The notes beneath the pieces are model-generated. The model had not been told where the DNA came from and made no database searches. It saw nothing but the letters and a program-made list of their open reading frames with translations. Of a stretch of DNA of 64,000 bases, positions 49,074 through 60,700 are shown one piece after another. How positions within the stretch are numbered: the stretch's first letter is position 1; every line of letters starts with the position of its first letter. This stretch comes from Cytidiella melzeri. Its lineage: Eukaryota > Basidiomycota > Agaricomycetes > Polyporales > Irpicaceae. The translations under genes and the position numbers were made by a program. Location of the stretch: contig JABYQR010000152.1 of NCBI GenBank assembly GCA_022592445.1, forward strand, positions 37,866-101,865, read 5' to 3'.

Positions 49074-50255
49074 TCACTTCGTATCCTTGTTTTCTTCCGG
49101 ACAATCTTGCTGAAGCCATTGAAGGAGTGAAGCGTCTGCGTTGGGGTAGTCGGAAGCGGATTTCATATGCTGTCTGAAGAGGTTGCCAGAAACTGTGTAA
49201 TTCCCTGGCTTACCGGGAGCATCGCCGCTGTTATGTGTATACGTCAGAACCGGAATGCTGCTGATCAACTGTCGAAACCGCCTTCGAAGAAACCGCCTCG
49301 GGAGTTCAGTCGGTTCTTTTTGCGGTTCCTGCTCGGTAGCATGCGGCCGGGCAGCTCGCTCTCTTTTCGGTACAGGAGGGCGTCGAAATCGTGGACCAGC
49401 GAATGAAACAGCCTCTTCGTAGATGCCTGTGTCTTGTAGACCAAGAGGTTGGATGCCCGCACGCTCTACAGTATGACGACTTGTCTCCAGCGATCCAGAC
49501 GACTGATCATGCACCACTACTTGCAGTGGCGGTAGAATACGCTTGGTCTGTTGGGTAAATTCTCGCCATCGGATGTTTACTTCGCGTCGTTTGCTGAAAG
49601 GCCCTAGGAGGCGAGCTTCTTCAGACTTCGGATCTGCGCGAGCTGGGAGTTTATGGGGCCACTGGAGTTGCTTCTTTGTGAGAGGTTTGTGACGGGAGTA
49701 GGGTGAGGTTAACAGCGCTGTGAGCTCCGGGGTGTATGTGGGCGGTCGAGATTTCTCCACAGCGGCAATGATTCGGTCGGGAGGTGGTTCTGGAACCTTA
49801 GACAGTAGTTGCTGAAAGCAGGTGAGGAGCCACGTAAAGTAACACAGCTAGGACGGTATACCTTCAAGATCGTCCATTTCAAAGGTCCAATCCGCCCGTA
49901 CGCAACTCGTAAAATTCTATCATATGACTTGTAAGAGCCATTGTTTGCAGCTTCTACGCGATGGAAATCCTTTGCTAGATGCGTTATTTCAGGACGCGTG
50001 GTGAATGCGCGCAGCAACATACCCTTCGCAGTCGGCTCAGCTTTGGTTTCTGTGCTATCGCATTCTTGCAAGCCAGAACACGACGCACGTCATCCGAAAG
50101 CTTTATTCGGAAGAATTGGCTGTCTGGAGGTCATTTGCGTTGTGATTCTGTGTGAATAGGATCCTTACTTACCGAAGATACTCAGAGGGAAGGAGGTTGA
50201 TTTGCCGTCGAAACGACCGGTACAGCGAAAAGATCGTAGCTTTCTGTGAGTTCAT
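49074..50255 (-). CDS. Mitochondrial LYR-motif protein
   Basis: Four exons (50255-50173, 50119-50023, 49969-49862, 49811-49074) sum to 1026 nt, 341 aa. The N-terminus IFSLYRSFRRQINLLP holds the Leu-Tyr-Arg tripeptide, and FFRIKLSDDVRRVL and ILRVAYGRIGPLKW follow. LYR proteins are small mitochondrial factors that act in respiratory complex assembly and iron-sulfur cluster delivery with acyl carrier protein. This one is longer than classical LYRMs because of a basic, Pro-rich C-terminal half (about 245 residues) of unknown role. The third exon uses acceptor catctagcaaag, the only one that keeps the frame. Assignment to the fungal Cup1-like group is likely but not certain. Confidence 0.82.
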
Positions 50256-51083
50256 CCAAATTCAACCACTTGAGGTGCGTGAAATCTCCGCGAATTATAA
50301 AGCAACCATTCACCAGAGGTGACGAAGAGATTCAAGAGAACGCCGCGTGCTGTTCGCGGCTGAAAGCATGTAAGCGCCTATACTGAACCACTGAGGCTTC
50401 TGTCGGCTCCTACTATTACCACCGCTTCGAGCTTTGCACATCGACGTTATGCTATTCTCGGAAACATGTACAATGAAACTCATGCCTTCAAAAGAGACCG
50501 AAGCAATGTTCACAACGATATTCAGTCCAATAATATTGCAATTGCGTGCAGTGACAGTGCGTATTACTCTCTTCCTGCACTGCCACTGATATCACTGACT
50601 TGCCGAGCATAGCCAGAACATCTCACACACGGATGAATCGCAGTGCTCCGTGGGCAAAGCTTCACCGACTGATGTCTTGTGTACCCATGCTACGGAGCAA
50701 GCCTGACTTCGACCATTCTAATCCTGACTATGGCGACAGTTCGAAGAAGTCTCGCGCGCATGTTAACTGGCGTATGCGCTGATTTGGAGCAAGTCATAAC
50801 CTCCGGATGTATACAGCCGAGGTTCACGCCAGCGAGACAAGAATAAGTACTGTTGCGATTTGTCTTCAAGCGTACGCGTGATGCTCACATGTTTCCACTG
50901 ACGGGTCGACGTTGTGCCCTCCTAGTTGAGTTTCCACCCGCCGTTTATCCGTTGGCAAGAGTGACTCTGTGCTACTCATGTTCCGAGGTGATGAGGAGCC
51001 TCCCCTCATGCTCCTATAAATATGATGTGTTTGGAGGAATTGTCACTATCCCTCGAGCTCCAACCCAAAACAGCCCTGCCAAG
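50256..51083. other. Divergent promoter region of LYR and GH5 genes
   Basis: 828 bases between two start codons. Apart from the GH5 TATA box at 51015-51020 I see no gene or repeat. Short frames on both strands have no domain. Confidence 0.5.
51015..51020 (+). promoter_or_regulatory. TATA box of the GH5 gene
   Basis: TATAAA, 69 bases upstream of the ATG at 51084, a spacing typical of a secreted cellulase gene. Confidence 0.6.
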
Positions 51084-52872
51084 ATGCTCAAGCTCGCGTC
51101 CGTTATTCTTGCTCTTGCCGCGGTTGGTCTCGCCCAACAATCGGTCAGTGATTGATCAGAAACGCTCATTCGCTGGTGTCAAAGCATGTATTGATTTATA
51201 TGTGTTTCAGGAATGGGGACAGTGCGGTGGCATTGGCTGGAGTGAGTCGCTCGAGTTGGACATCTCCAGTGCGACTTGCTGATTATGGTTCTATAGCTGG
51301 TGCAACCACATGCGTAGCCGGCACAACGTGCTCGGAGCTCAATGCTTGTAGGTGACACAAACATACTCTACCAATGTGGTGACAAGGCTAACATGAACTG
51401 TGCAGACTATTCTCAATGCATTCCTGGTGCTGCCCCGGTCTCGTCCTCCAGCGCTCCTGTCAGCACACCGAGCTCGGTTCCAACTCCTGCCGGAGCTCTT
51501 CCTCGCCTCGGAGGTGTGAACACTGCTGGTTATGATTTCTCAGTCGTACGCCATCTCTCGTACAATTTGAAGATAATGTAGCTCAATGTCGCCATCAGGC
51601 CACAGACGGTAGCTTCACGGGACCTTTTTCTGTACCCCCTGCTTCCCAATACACCCACTTTACCGCTGAGGGCGCAAACCTTTACCGCATTCGTGAGTAA
51701 AACATAGTTCCAAGTTACGATATGTTTCTAACGACTTTATCCACGTAGCATTCGGTACGCAAACTAATACCCGCCAAGCCAACTGATCTCTTACCCCTTC
51801 TATCATCAGCGTGGCAGGAGATGACCCCGACTTTGGGAGGCAGTATCAATAGCACCTTCTTCTCGCAGTACGACACGACTGTCCAGCAAGCATTAAACTC
51901 GGGACCAAACGTTCACGTTATTGTTGACGTGGTACGTCTGAGCTGTTAATTGCTTTCACAATTAAACACCGATGAATCTATTTGTACAGCACAACTACGC
52001 TCGTTGGAACGGTCAGATTATCGCTCAAGGTGGCCCTACGAACGCGCAATTCGCCAGCCTGTGGACACAGCTGGCGGCGAAGTACGGCAGCCAGTCTCGC
52101 ATCATTTTTGGTATCATGAACGAGCCGCATGACATCCCCGACGTCGCCACATGGGTTGATACAGTACAGCAAACTGTCAATGCCATTCGCCAGGCTGGTG
52201 CGACCAACTACCTGCTCCTCCCCGGAAGCAGCTGGACTTCTGCTCAAGCTATGCCGACCGAAGCTGGTCCTGGATTGGTCAAGGTCACTGACCCTCTGGG
52301 TGGAACGAGCAAGCTCATTCTTGATGGTGAGTAACGATCTCAGGCTGGGGTGTTTTCAATGCTGAGGTGTATGCGTTCAGTCCACCAGTACTTGGATAGC
52401 GACAACAGCGGTACTCACGCCGAATGTACCACGGTGATTCATGATTTCAATATGTCCGTCGAGAATAATGGCTCATGAAAGGGATAAAGGACAATGTACC
52501 CATTCTTCAGACTCTTGTCGCGTTCCTCCAGGCGAACGGCAACAGGCAAGCTATCCTCAGTGAAACTGGAGGTGGAAACACAGCAAGCTGCGAACAGCTG
52601 TAAGTATTTTCGTGTAACTCTGAAGTATCTGCACTCATATCGTACATACAGCCTCGGAAACGAGCTTGCCTACGTGAAGAGTGCATACCCTAACCTGGCC
52701 GGTTTCTCCGTGTACGTCAAACTTCAAGTACTCATGACGCGAACGATACTGATTGTGACGCTTCAGTTGGTCTGCTGGTGCTTTTGCCACCAGCTACGTT
52801 CTGTCCGTTGTGCCCAACGGCAACCAGGATCAGCCTTTATGGGTGGATGCCATTCAGCCCAACTTGCCTTGA
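51084..52872 (+). CDS. Secreted CBM1-GH5 endoglucanase (GH5_5-type)
   Basis: The ATG at 51084 opens a signal peptide (LKLASVILALAAVGLAQQ). A fungal cellulose-binding module CBM1 follows with its Cys/aromatic pattern (EWGQCGGIGW, TTCVAGTTC, YYSQCIPG), then a Ser/Pro/Thr linker, then the GH5 catalytic domain. Visible catalytic residues are the acid/base Glu in FGIMNEPHD and the nucleophile Glu in AILSETGGG; VDVHNYARW and VHQYLDSD are other family blocks. It cuts internal beta-1,4-glucan bonds of cellulose outside the cell. The gene has about ten introns, including a 6-nt microexon. The end is Trp-rich (LWVDAIQPN) and the stop is at 52872. Confidence 0.93.
51749..51754 (+). other. 6-nt internal microexon of the GH5 gene
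   Basis: CATTCG lies between acceptor cacgtag and donor gtacgc. Spliced, it joins ATT-C|CA-TTC-G|CG-TGG and codes the conserved IPFAWQ block at the end of the second barrel strand. Skipping it keeps the frame but removes two residues (the block would read IAWQ). Confidence 0.8.
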
Positions 52873-53181
52873 GTCTCGTTCAAATACTTGGTAGCTTAGA
52901 CGACTGTACCTTTGTCCAAATCTCGAGAATATACGGCGTATTCTGCTCCTGTGCTGACATGCCAGACTGTCTCCAGATTAATCTTTCATTGAGTGACTAT
53001 AATTAAATACTAAGCTCTACTTCACTCTCCTCACTGCAGTGGTGCACCGTGACTGCGGCCCGGTGCGTCCAACCGACTGTGTGATCTTTATGCGATCATG
53101 TTTAGACGCCTTTGCTTACTCCTCGACCAAAATATCCTCAATTCATTGAAGCCCAATCGCAGAAATTGAGCTCACAAAAAC
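52873..53181. other. GH5 3' flank and LSG1 promoter
   Basis: 309 bases with no coding potential visible. Confidence 0.5.
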
Positions 53182-55648
53182 ATGGTATACAGTATCATTT
53201 GTTGGAAGATAACTACGATTCACAAGTTTTACGTCTACTAGCCACCACCTAAAGGCAAAGATCGTAACCCAAGTGGATTGGGCCGTGCGATCATTAACAA
53301 GAAAGTGAAAGATGCGAAACAGGCTTTCGAATCCGGTCTTGTACGTCGCTCGTCCTCTTCAGCAGCATACGTTGAATTTAATTCAAGGTATAGTATACCA
53401 CAGACGTCGACCCAGGTCGCCTACAATCCATAACTCAAGAGAGAGATCTAGACGAGTTCCTCAGTACCGCGACACTGGCCGGCACGCAATTCACCGCAGG
53501 TACGTTGTGCACATCCACAATCTACACATGTGTTTCATTCAGTAGGTAGAGCGTAGGAATGTCAAGATATTGAATGCACCGACCTCGACTTCCCACAACC
53601 CATATCTTTTGTCGGATGAAGAAGAGAAGAAAACGCTCATTCGGCATGCGGAGAATAAGGAGCGGCTGCGAGTGCCTAGGAGGCCACCTTGGACAAAGAG
53701 CATGACCACTGCTCAATTGGACAGGCAGGAGAAGGATGCATTTTTGGAGTGGAGGCGGGGCTTGGCCGAGCAAGTCGCCTCTCGAACAACCATTCGAGGA
53801 GATGCTAATGTCCGAAAATCTCTAGACTGCAAGAACGCGATAGTCTTCTTCTCACTCCTTTTGAGCGTAATATCGAAGTCTGGCGCCAGCTTTGGCGAGT
53901 CCTCGAAAGATCGCATCTTGTCGTCCAAATTGTAGATGCTCGCAATCCTCTTCGATTCCGCTGCGAAGATTTAGAGTCGTACGTGCAAGACGTCGAAGGA
54001 GCGGAAGGGGAGCAAGGAACAGGAAAGGGAAAACGGAGAAGCTTGCTACTGATCAACAAATCTGACTTGCTAACCGCGAAGCAAAGGTAAGATCGCTATC
54101 ACCTGCACGTACAGCATCATAATCTGAGCCAAAAACACCTGCAGACGGCAATGGGCAGACTACTTCGATACGCAGGGCATACAGTATGCCTTCTTCTCGG
54201 CCGCGAATGCAGTGGCGATACAACAAGCACGTCGAGATGCCTTAGCTTCACAGGAAGCGGCATTGGAGGCAGATGCCCAGTCATCAGAATCAGAGGATGA
54301 GAATGAGGACGACGGCGAGGTATCACCGGGTGCAAAAGATGAGGTTGTACGTCCACCTTCCGAAACCACTGGGTCTCCCTCCGTGGATGAAGAGGATGAA
54401 GATCTAGCAGGGTCAGACGAGTCAGATGAAACAGGGTCCTCCGATCAGTTTATCCTTGCTACAGAAGAAGATAGCGAAGATGCGAAAGATCCACGCACAA
54501 AAGTACTGTCTGTTCTTGAGCTCGAAGATCTGTTCCTCAGAACAGCACCAGACCTATCCAGTACGTCCCTTTCCTTGAATGGATATTAGATTACAGACTA
54601 ACCCTTTCATGTAGGCTTTACGGATTCCTCTGGCCAGCACCCTACAAAGCTTGTAGTCGGCCTGGTAGGCTATCCCAACGTCGGTAAATCCAGTACGATC
54701 AATTCCCTTCTTGGCGAAAAGAAAGTCAGTGTCTCGTCCACGCCAGGAAAAACAAAACATTTCCAGACTATTCAACTCTCGCCGTCACTCGTCCTTTGCG
54801 ATTGTCCAGGCTTGGTCTTCCCTCAATTTGCCACCAGTCGAGCAGATCTAGTTTGTGATGGTGTACTGCCTATCGACCAGCTCAGGGAGCATACAGGTCC
54901 GACAGCGCTAGTAGTGAAGAGGATACCGAAGGAGGTGTTGGAGGCCATTTATGGTCTCTCAATACGGTGTAAGAGTGTAGAGGAAGGCGGTAGTGGCAAA
55001 ATCTCTGCTGAAGACCTCCTTATTACATATGCTGGTACGTCCAGCAGCCATGCACCGCGGAATACCGCGTAGACTGACTGGCACATAGTTGGCAGAGGCT
55101 TCACGAGATCCGGCCAGGGTAATCCTGACGAGGCTCGCGCGGCGCGTTACATCCTGAAGGACTACGTGAACGCCAAGCTGCTATTCTGCTGTCCCCCTCC
55201 TGGTGTCGATGAAAACGAATACAATGAAGAAACTCGTTCAATCGCACTCAAACACGCTGAAGGCAAGAAGCGTGCACCTACGACGCATGTTGGCAAAGGT
55301 GCTGATACATTCATCCCTTCCATATCATCGCCCGTGCCGCAGGACGGTGCTGTTGTGTCGCTTACACAAGGAACAGGATACAAATCCCAGAGTCTTGACA
55401 AGGAGTTCTTCGCCACCAACTCGTCGATGTCGTTCAAAGCTTTCACACATAGTGGGCAAGAGTTCAACAGGAACAAGATTTATCCTCATCAGACTGCTGT
55501 GGCGGACGATGGGACTCCTCTGAGTGGACGAAGGGCACGAATTGCGGCGGTGTTGGCTAATGCGGGAGGGGAGGTCGCACCAGGGAAGAAGCACCACAAA
55601 AAGATGAAGCGGGTGAAGCACAGGAGTGGCAAAGGATATGATCTATGA
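53182..55648 (+). CDS. LSG1: LSG1 large-subunit ribosome GTPase
   Basis: The ATG at 53182 is followed at once by gtatac; the next exon, after ctactag, begins CCACCACCTAAAGGC. The resulting start MPPPKGKDRNPSGLGRAIIN is the conserved LSG1 N-terminus. GTP motifs are in permuted order: DARNPL and G4 INKSD, an acidic insert, then G1 GYPNVGKSS, G3 DCPGLVFPQF and the family block TKHFQT. One intron (53770-53825) has a GC donor. LSG1 is a cytoplasmic GTPase that helps remove Nmd3 from the exported 60S subunit. The basic tail (KKHHKKMKRVKHRSGKG) is typical. Length is about 700 aa. Confidence in the family is high; the exact start depends on the 3-nt coding exon. Confidence 0.88.
53770..53825 (+). other. 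GC-AG intron in LSG1
   Basis: GA|gcaagt ... tctctag|A is the only join that restores the conserved ERNIEVWRQLWRVLERSH stretch in frame. The donor GCAAGT fits the strong consensus of GC introns. Length is 56 nt. Confidence 0.75.
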
Positions 55649-56500
55649 GTAACCGATGAGGTGATTAGCCTTGTATTACTTGTAACAACTGGCACCCCAC
55701 GACACTGTATCTGTAGCTCTGGTCATGACTGTAGACTCTAAGTATTTCTTGGCGAATGTGACAGGCGGCTACCCTCTTAATTCATCGTGAGCTATCATTT
55801 CACTATCATTGCAGACCCATAATCCCCAAAGATACCTAGTGCACCGATTTACTAAGTAGTCAATTTGATTGTGGGAAATACAAAACTCGAAATGCATATT
55901 AGCCGCCCATTAACATACCCGTCTTCGAGTTACGTCCATCTCCCCTCGCACAAAATCTATGTTCGCGCGTGCCGCCAGGAATGCGCTTACATCGTCTTCT
56001 CGACCTCTCTTTCGATTCCAAGGGTGTCTCCACGTGAACAAGGACATACTCAGGGCACTCTCGAGACATGCGGCCACCGTCAGTGCACCTATGAAGGTTT
56101 TTATCGTGTTCGATCATACTGAGACTCAAGTTGAGACTCTGCATTGATTGCGCGCTTAGCGCCAGTAGTTACCGTATATAAGACTTACTCTGATCAATGC
56201 AACAATACAAATTTTGATCCCCATCTGACGCGGAGACAGGGGTTCGACGCGGCAGACAGGGACACGAAGTGGATGACAATGAAGTGGTGGTGGTAGGCGT
56301 GAAGCACAATACTCTCACCAGCTATAAATCTTATGCAGACGTCTAGCCCAGTAAAGACCAAGTTAGTATTGTTACTACCAGCTATGTAGTACAAGAGGGG
56401 GTTGCTTACCTGGCCCAGTGAAGACCAAGAGGTCGAGATGGGGGGCTAGGAGCGTACATGCAGCATCTTATATAGACTTCAGGGACCTGCGCACAGACCA
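55649..56500. other. Intergenic DNA between LSG1 and the retroelement region
   Basis: I see no gene. Two near-copies of a CCCAGT-AAGACCAAG segment about 70 bases apart (56.35 and 56.42 kb) hint at old repeat sequence. Confidence 0.4.
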
Positions 56501-57728
56501 TGTTGAGGGCAGGCTTTGCAAGAAGCTGTGTGAACGAAGAACAAAAGAACTACCTAAAGGAGAACAATAGCTATTGTCTAACCCTTGCCAAGAACTCTAC
56601 TTGTGAGAGAATCTATCTAAAAGGAGACCAACTATTGTATTCCATTCCCACACCTGTGACAACATCCTTCCATAAAGAGAACAATAGCAAAAGAACAAAA
56701 GGAGTCCATGTAAATGGTATCTATGACGTCAAACCCTAGCTATGGGCTGAGCCATGTGCTTGTAGCCATGTGGTCTTACTTAAGCTAAGTCACATGCCAG
56801 TGTGACGTAGTAGCAAGTAATGTGACCGTGTGGAGTGCTGTGGTGATAGAGGTCTTCTACCCGTCTACAGGGATTCAGCAGAATTGCCCCGATTGTCTAG
56901 TCAGAAGGATGCTAGGAAGTTTCTCCCCTTCTGGTGTCGTTGACTCGACGTTACCCGTCAGTGTGATGTTCTTGAGATATCCAGACCGATGTGTTTGCCT
57001 TCATCCCAGCTAAGATCATATGTAGATGGATAGATCGTGCGAAGGAAAGCGGGGTTGGTCTGTGACATGGATAGTCCAACAGAGACCGGATTTTTCCAAC
57101 AATGTCACAAGTTTACAGCCTTGGGCGCCTATCTAGAGCGCTTATTTTCCGGCTAGGAGTGTTACCGGACCTAACCCTAACCCGGGTCACGTGACATCCT
57201 GCCTTATTTATCAATAGTCCAGACCCAAACCCTAGACTCAGTCTGGAGCGGTTCCAGATCAACCTAGGCTATTGTTCTATTGTTCCTCTTCCATTGATGG
57301 GGATTCCCCAGGGATTCCCCCAGGTCTTATTGTTCTATTGTTCTTATCCTATTATTGTTCTACGTACCCTGGTCCTTGACAGTTACTCAGGTCCTTGACA
57401 GTTACTCAGGTCCTTGACAGTTACTCAGGTCCTTGACAGTTACCCGGGTTCTTTATTGTTCTATTGTTACTCCAGTCCTACAGTTACTCCAGTCCCTAGT
57501 GTGGGAACTGGTGCACAGACCACCCAGACCCAGTATATATAGTACCCCTTACCCTCCCTGGTTCTGCATCTTGACCTCTTCGTCATTTGCACTGCCAGGT
57601 GAGTTACTCCATGTAACCTAGTATAAGGATAATATTAACTTCGTCATTTGCACTGCCAGTATCCGGCCTCAGTGCCTGCTTGCCTGCTCATCATCGACTT
57701 TGACCTCGTTGTCGTCGTTGGAGATCCA
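56501..57728 (-). mobile_element. Probable 3' LTR region of the Ty3/gypsy element
   Basis: It lies directly downstream (minus-strand sense) of the pol stop at 57766. A purine-rich run on the minus strand at about 57727-57753 is placed like a polypurine tract. The stretch to 56501 starts TG and ends CA when read on the plus strand, contains a TATA-like run at about 57533 and tandem repeats, but no protein. The outer boundary is a guess: no second LTR copy is in the window to compare. Confidence 0.35.
57371..57446 (+). repeat. 19-bp tandem repeat, four copies
   Basis: Four head-to-tail copies of GGTCCTTGACAGTTACTCA; the last copy ends CCCG instead of CTCA. They lie within the probable LTR. Confidence 0.9.
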
Positions 57729-57765
57729 CCCCCTTCCTCTCTACTCCACTCCCTTTTTAGGGTTA

Positions 57766-60700
57766 TCAGCATAGCAGCAGTCGCTCCGCGACAGTCTGGG
57801 TATTGAATTCCCAAAAGTGCGAGCGGAGATCCGCAAAGAGTGAAGCTTTGATGACCCGGGGCGCTCCGGGGTTTGCTTTGTAGAAGTCGTCAATTGCTTC
57901 TTGACTATTCTCGAGGTTTTCTACTGGTTCCCAGCTATTGTGTCCGTCTGAATACCCTTCCCATTTGACAAGGAATTGCAATTTCTTCCAACGTCTGTGT
58001 AGCCTGCTGTCTAGCACCTTTTCGACGACGTACTGTTCTTCTCCTTCTATGACGATAGGATCAGGAGGTGGAGTTACGTCTTTGCCATTGTCGTGCCAGG
58101 GACTTAGACGGTTGATATGAAAGATGGGGTGGATGAGGAGATAGCTGGGTAGATCGAGTTTGTAATTGAGATCGCCAATGCGTTCGATGACCTTGTACGG
58201 GTTGAGTTGTCGAGGACCGAGTTTAGGGGTAGCCTGGTGAATCTGGACGTTCTTAGCATTAAGCCAGACCATGTCCCCTACTTGGAAGACGCGTGGAGAG
58301 CGTTTCTCAGACTCGTAGAGTTGCTTCATCTTTTCTTTGCTTAGACGAAGAGCTGCTTCGGTCTCCTTGCGTACTCAAGCCATGTTATCCAGGCATTCAT
58401 CGAGTGAAGGGATATTGCTTCGCTTGCCAACTGGTATGGTAAAGTCAGGGCGATATCCGTAGATGACTTCAAACGGTGTTTGGGAGTTACCCGCGTGTAC
58501 TCGTGAGTTGAGTGCAAACTCAGCCGCCGGTAGATGATCGACCCAGTCGTCTTGTCGTTGCTGACAGAATAGACGCAGGTACTGTTCGATAGTCTGGTTT
58601 TTGCATTTGACTTTGCCATTTCCTTGCGGATGATAGGCGGTCGTAAAACCAGTCTCTATGCCCAGGCAATGATAGAGCGCACGCATGAAGCGTGCTGCAA
58701 ACTGGGGTCCTCGGTCAGAGAACACCTTCTTGGGAATGCCGTGAAGTCGGAATACTTCTTTGTAGTGTAGATTGGCAATCCCCTCAGCGTTAACCTTAGT
58801 GGTAGTAGGGATGATGTGCGTTTGATTGGAGTAATGGTCGACGTAGACCGCAATCAAATCGAATCCCTTAGAGGGTGGCAGCTGAGTGATGAGATCTACT
58901 CCAACGTGTTCCCAAGGTCCGGCCGGAGTTTCCTGAGGCTGTAGTACTGCTTTAGGGTGTGGAGCTGACTTGTAGCGTTGACAGCAATCACAACCTAGTA
59001 CGTAAGTCTTGACAAAGGCATTCATCTTTGGCCACCAATAGTGTTGTGAGACTAGCTCTATGGTGCCGTTTTTGCCTGGATGACCAGCCGCGGGTGTGTC
59101 ATGGCAAGATTTGACGATTTCGTGACAGAGCTCTTTGTTGTTAGGGATGTAGAGTTTTCCCTTGTAGTAGATGAGTCCGTCACTCTCTTCCCATTCAAGT
59201 AAACCGCCGACAAGTTTGCGCGGACCCTTCTTTCGAAGGGTAGCAAGAGCTTGTGCGACTTCTGCTTCTTGTTCTGTGCATTCTCGGATCTTTGATTCAA
59301 GCGGAGAAGCAGTGGCAAGTGCACTGGTAGCAAGGATGCGGAAGTGTTCCGGTTTCAGTACCACCTGATCCTTGTTGTCTTCTTCGTCCGTGACAGCGTG
59401 TGAGTGAAGATGAGAAAGGGATCAGCGTGTATCATGGTACTACCGGGCTTGTGTACCAACACGAAGTCGAAGTCAGCCAAAAGTAATGACCAACGTGCTT
59501 GACGTCGAGTGAGGTGTTGCGCAGTCTTCCAGTACTGCAGGTTTGCGTGATCTGTCCAGATCTCAAACGGTTCCTTGAGCCCCTCAAGGTAGTGGCGCCA
59601 ATCTTTGAGAGCTTTGGTGATGGCCAACATCTCCCGATAAAAGATTTCGTAGTTACGCTCAGCTTCAGTCATAGATGCGGACCGGTAGGCAATAGGGTGG
59701 TAGAATCCATCTTCCTTCAATTTCTGGGAGATGATTCCACCGGTTGCATAGCCCGAAGCATCGACTTCTAGACATGTAGGGAGTTCAGGGTCCCACACTG
59801 CCAAGATTGGCTTAGTGGTAAAGGCCTTCTTTAGCAACGTGAAGGCAGTCTGTTGTGCTGGACCCCAGACAAATGGTACGTCCTTCTTAGTCAGGTCATG
59901 TAAAGGCCGTGCGTGCTTTGAGAAGTCCTGAATGAAGCGGCGGTAGAAGTTGGCAAACCCAATGAACCCTCTAACTTCTTTGAGGTTCTTGGGTGTGGGC
60001 CACGTAGAAACTGCTTGGACTTTGACAGGATCCATAGCTACTTCGCTGGCGCGAATGATCAACCCGAGGTACTCGATCTCAGATTTCTCAAACTCGCATT
60101 TTTCTGGCCGAAGGTAAAGGTCGTGTTGTTGAAGTCGCTCGAGGACTTCATGTACAACCTTGCGATGCTCTGTCAGGTTGTTGCTCCAGATCAGGATGTC
60201 ATCTAGATAGACAGCCACCTTGCCCTCGGCGACGAGGTCAGCGAAGATGTTGTCCATCAGAGCTTGGAAGGTAGCAGGTGAGTTCGTGAGACCAAAGAAC
60301 ATGACTTTAGGTTTGAAGAGTCCTCGGTTGGTAACGAACGCTGCTTTGTACTCGTCTCCTTCTTTGATTTGGACATTGTGATATCCCCAACGGACATCAA
60401 ATTTTGTGAAGATCTTTGCACCCTTGAGCTTGTTGATGATGTCGGTGGCAAGCGGTAGAGGGTAGCAGTTCTTCACAGTGATGTTGTTGAGTTTTCTGTA
60501 GTCCTGAATAAGTTGGAGTTTGTTATCCTTCTTTTTGATGAAGAAAACTGGAGAAGCCATCGGAGACTCAGAAGGCGTGATGTAACCTTTGGATAGGTTC
60601 TCCTGGATGAACTTGTCAAGCTCGGCTTGTTCATTCAGGGGCATAGGATAAACTTTTGATTTGATAGTCTCAGGAGCGTCTGGTTTGAGATCAATTGAAT

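Noticed and set aside
57520..57760. A plus-strand LTR promoter (TATATATAG before a repeated CTTCGTCATTTGCACTGCCAG)
   Set aside because: The TATA run is nearly palindromic and the only nearby pol genes are on the minus strand; orientation could not be shown, so no separate plus-strand element is called.
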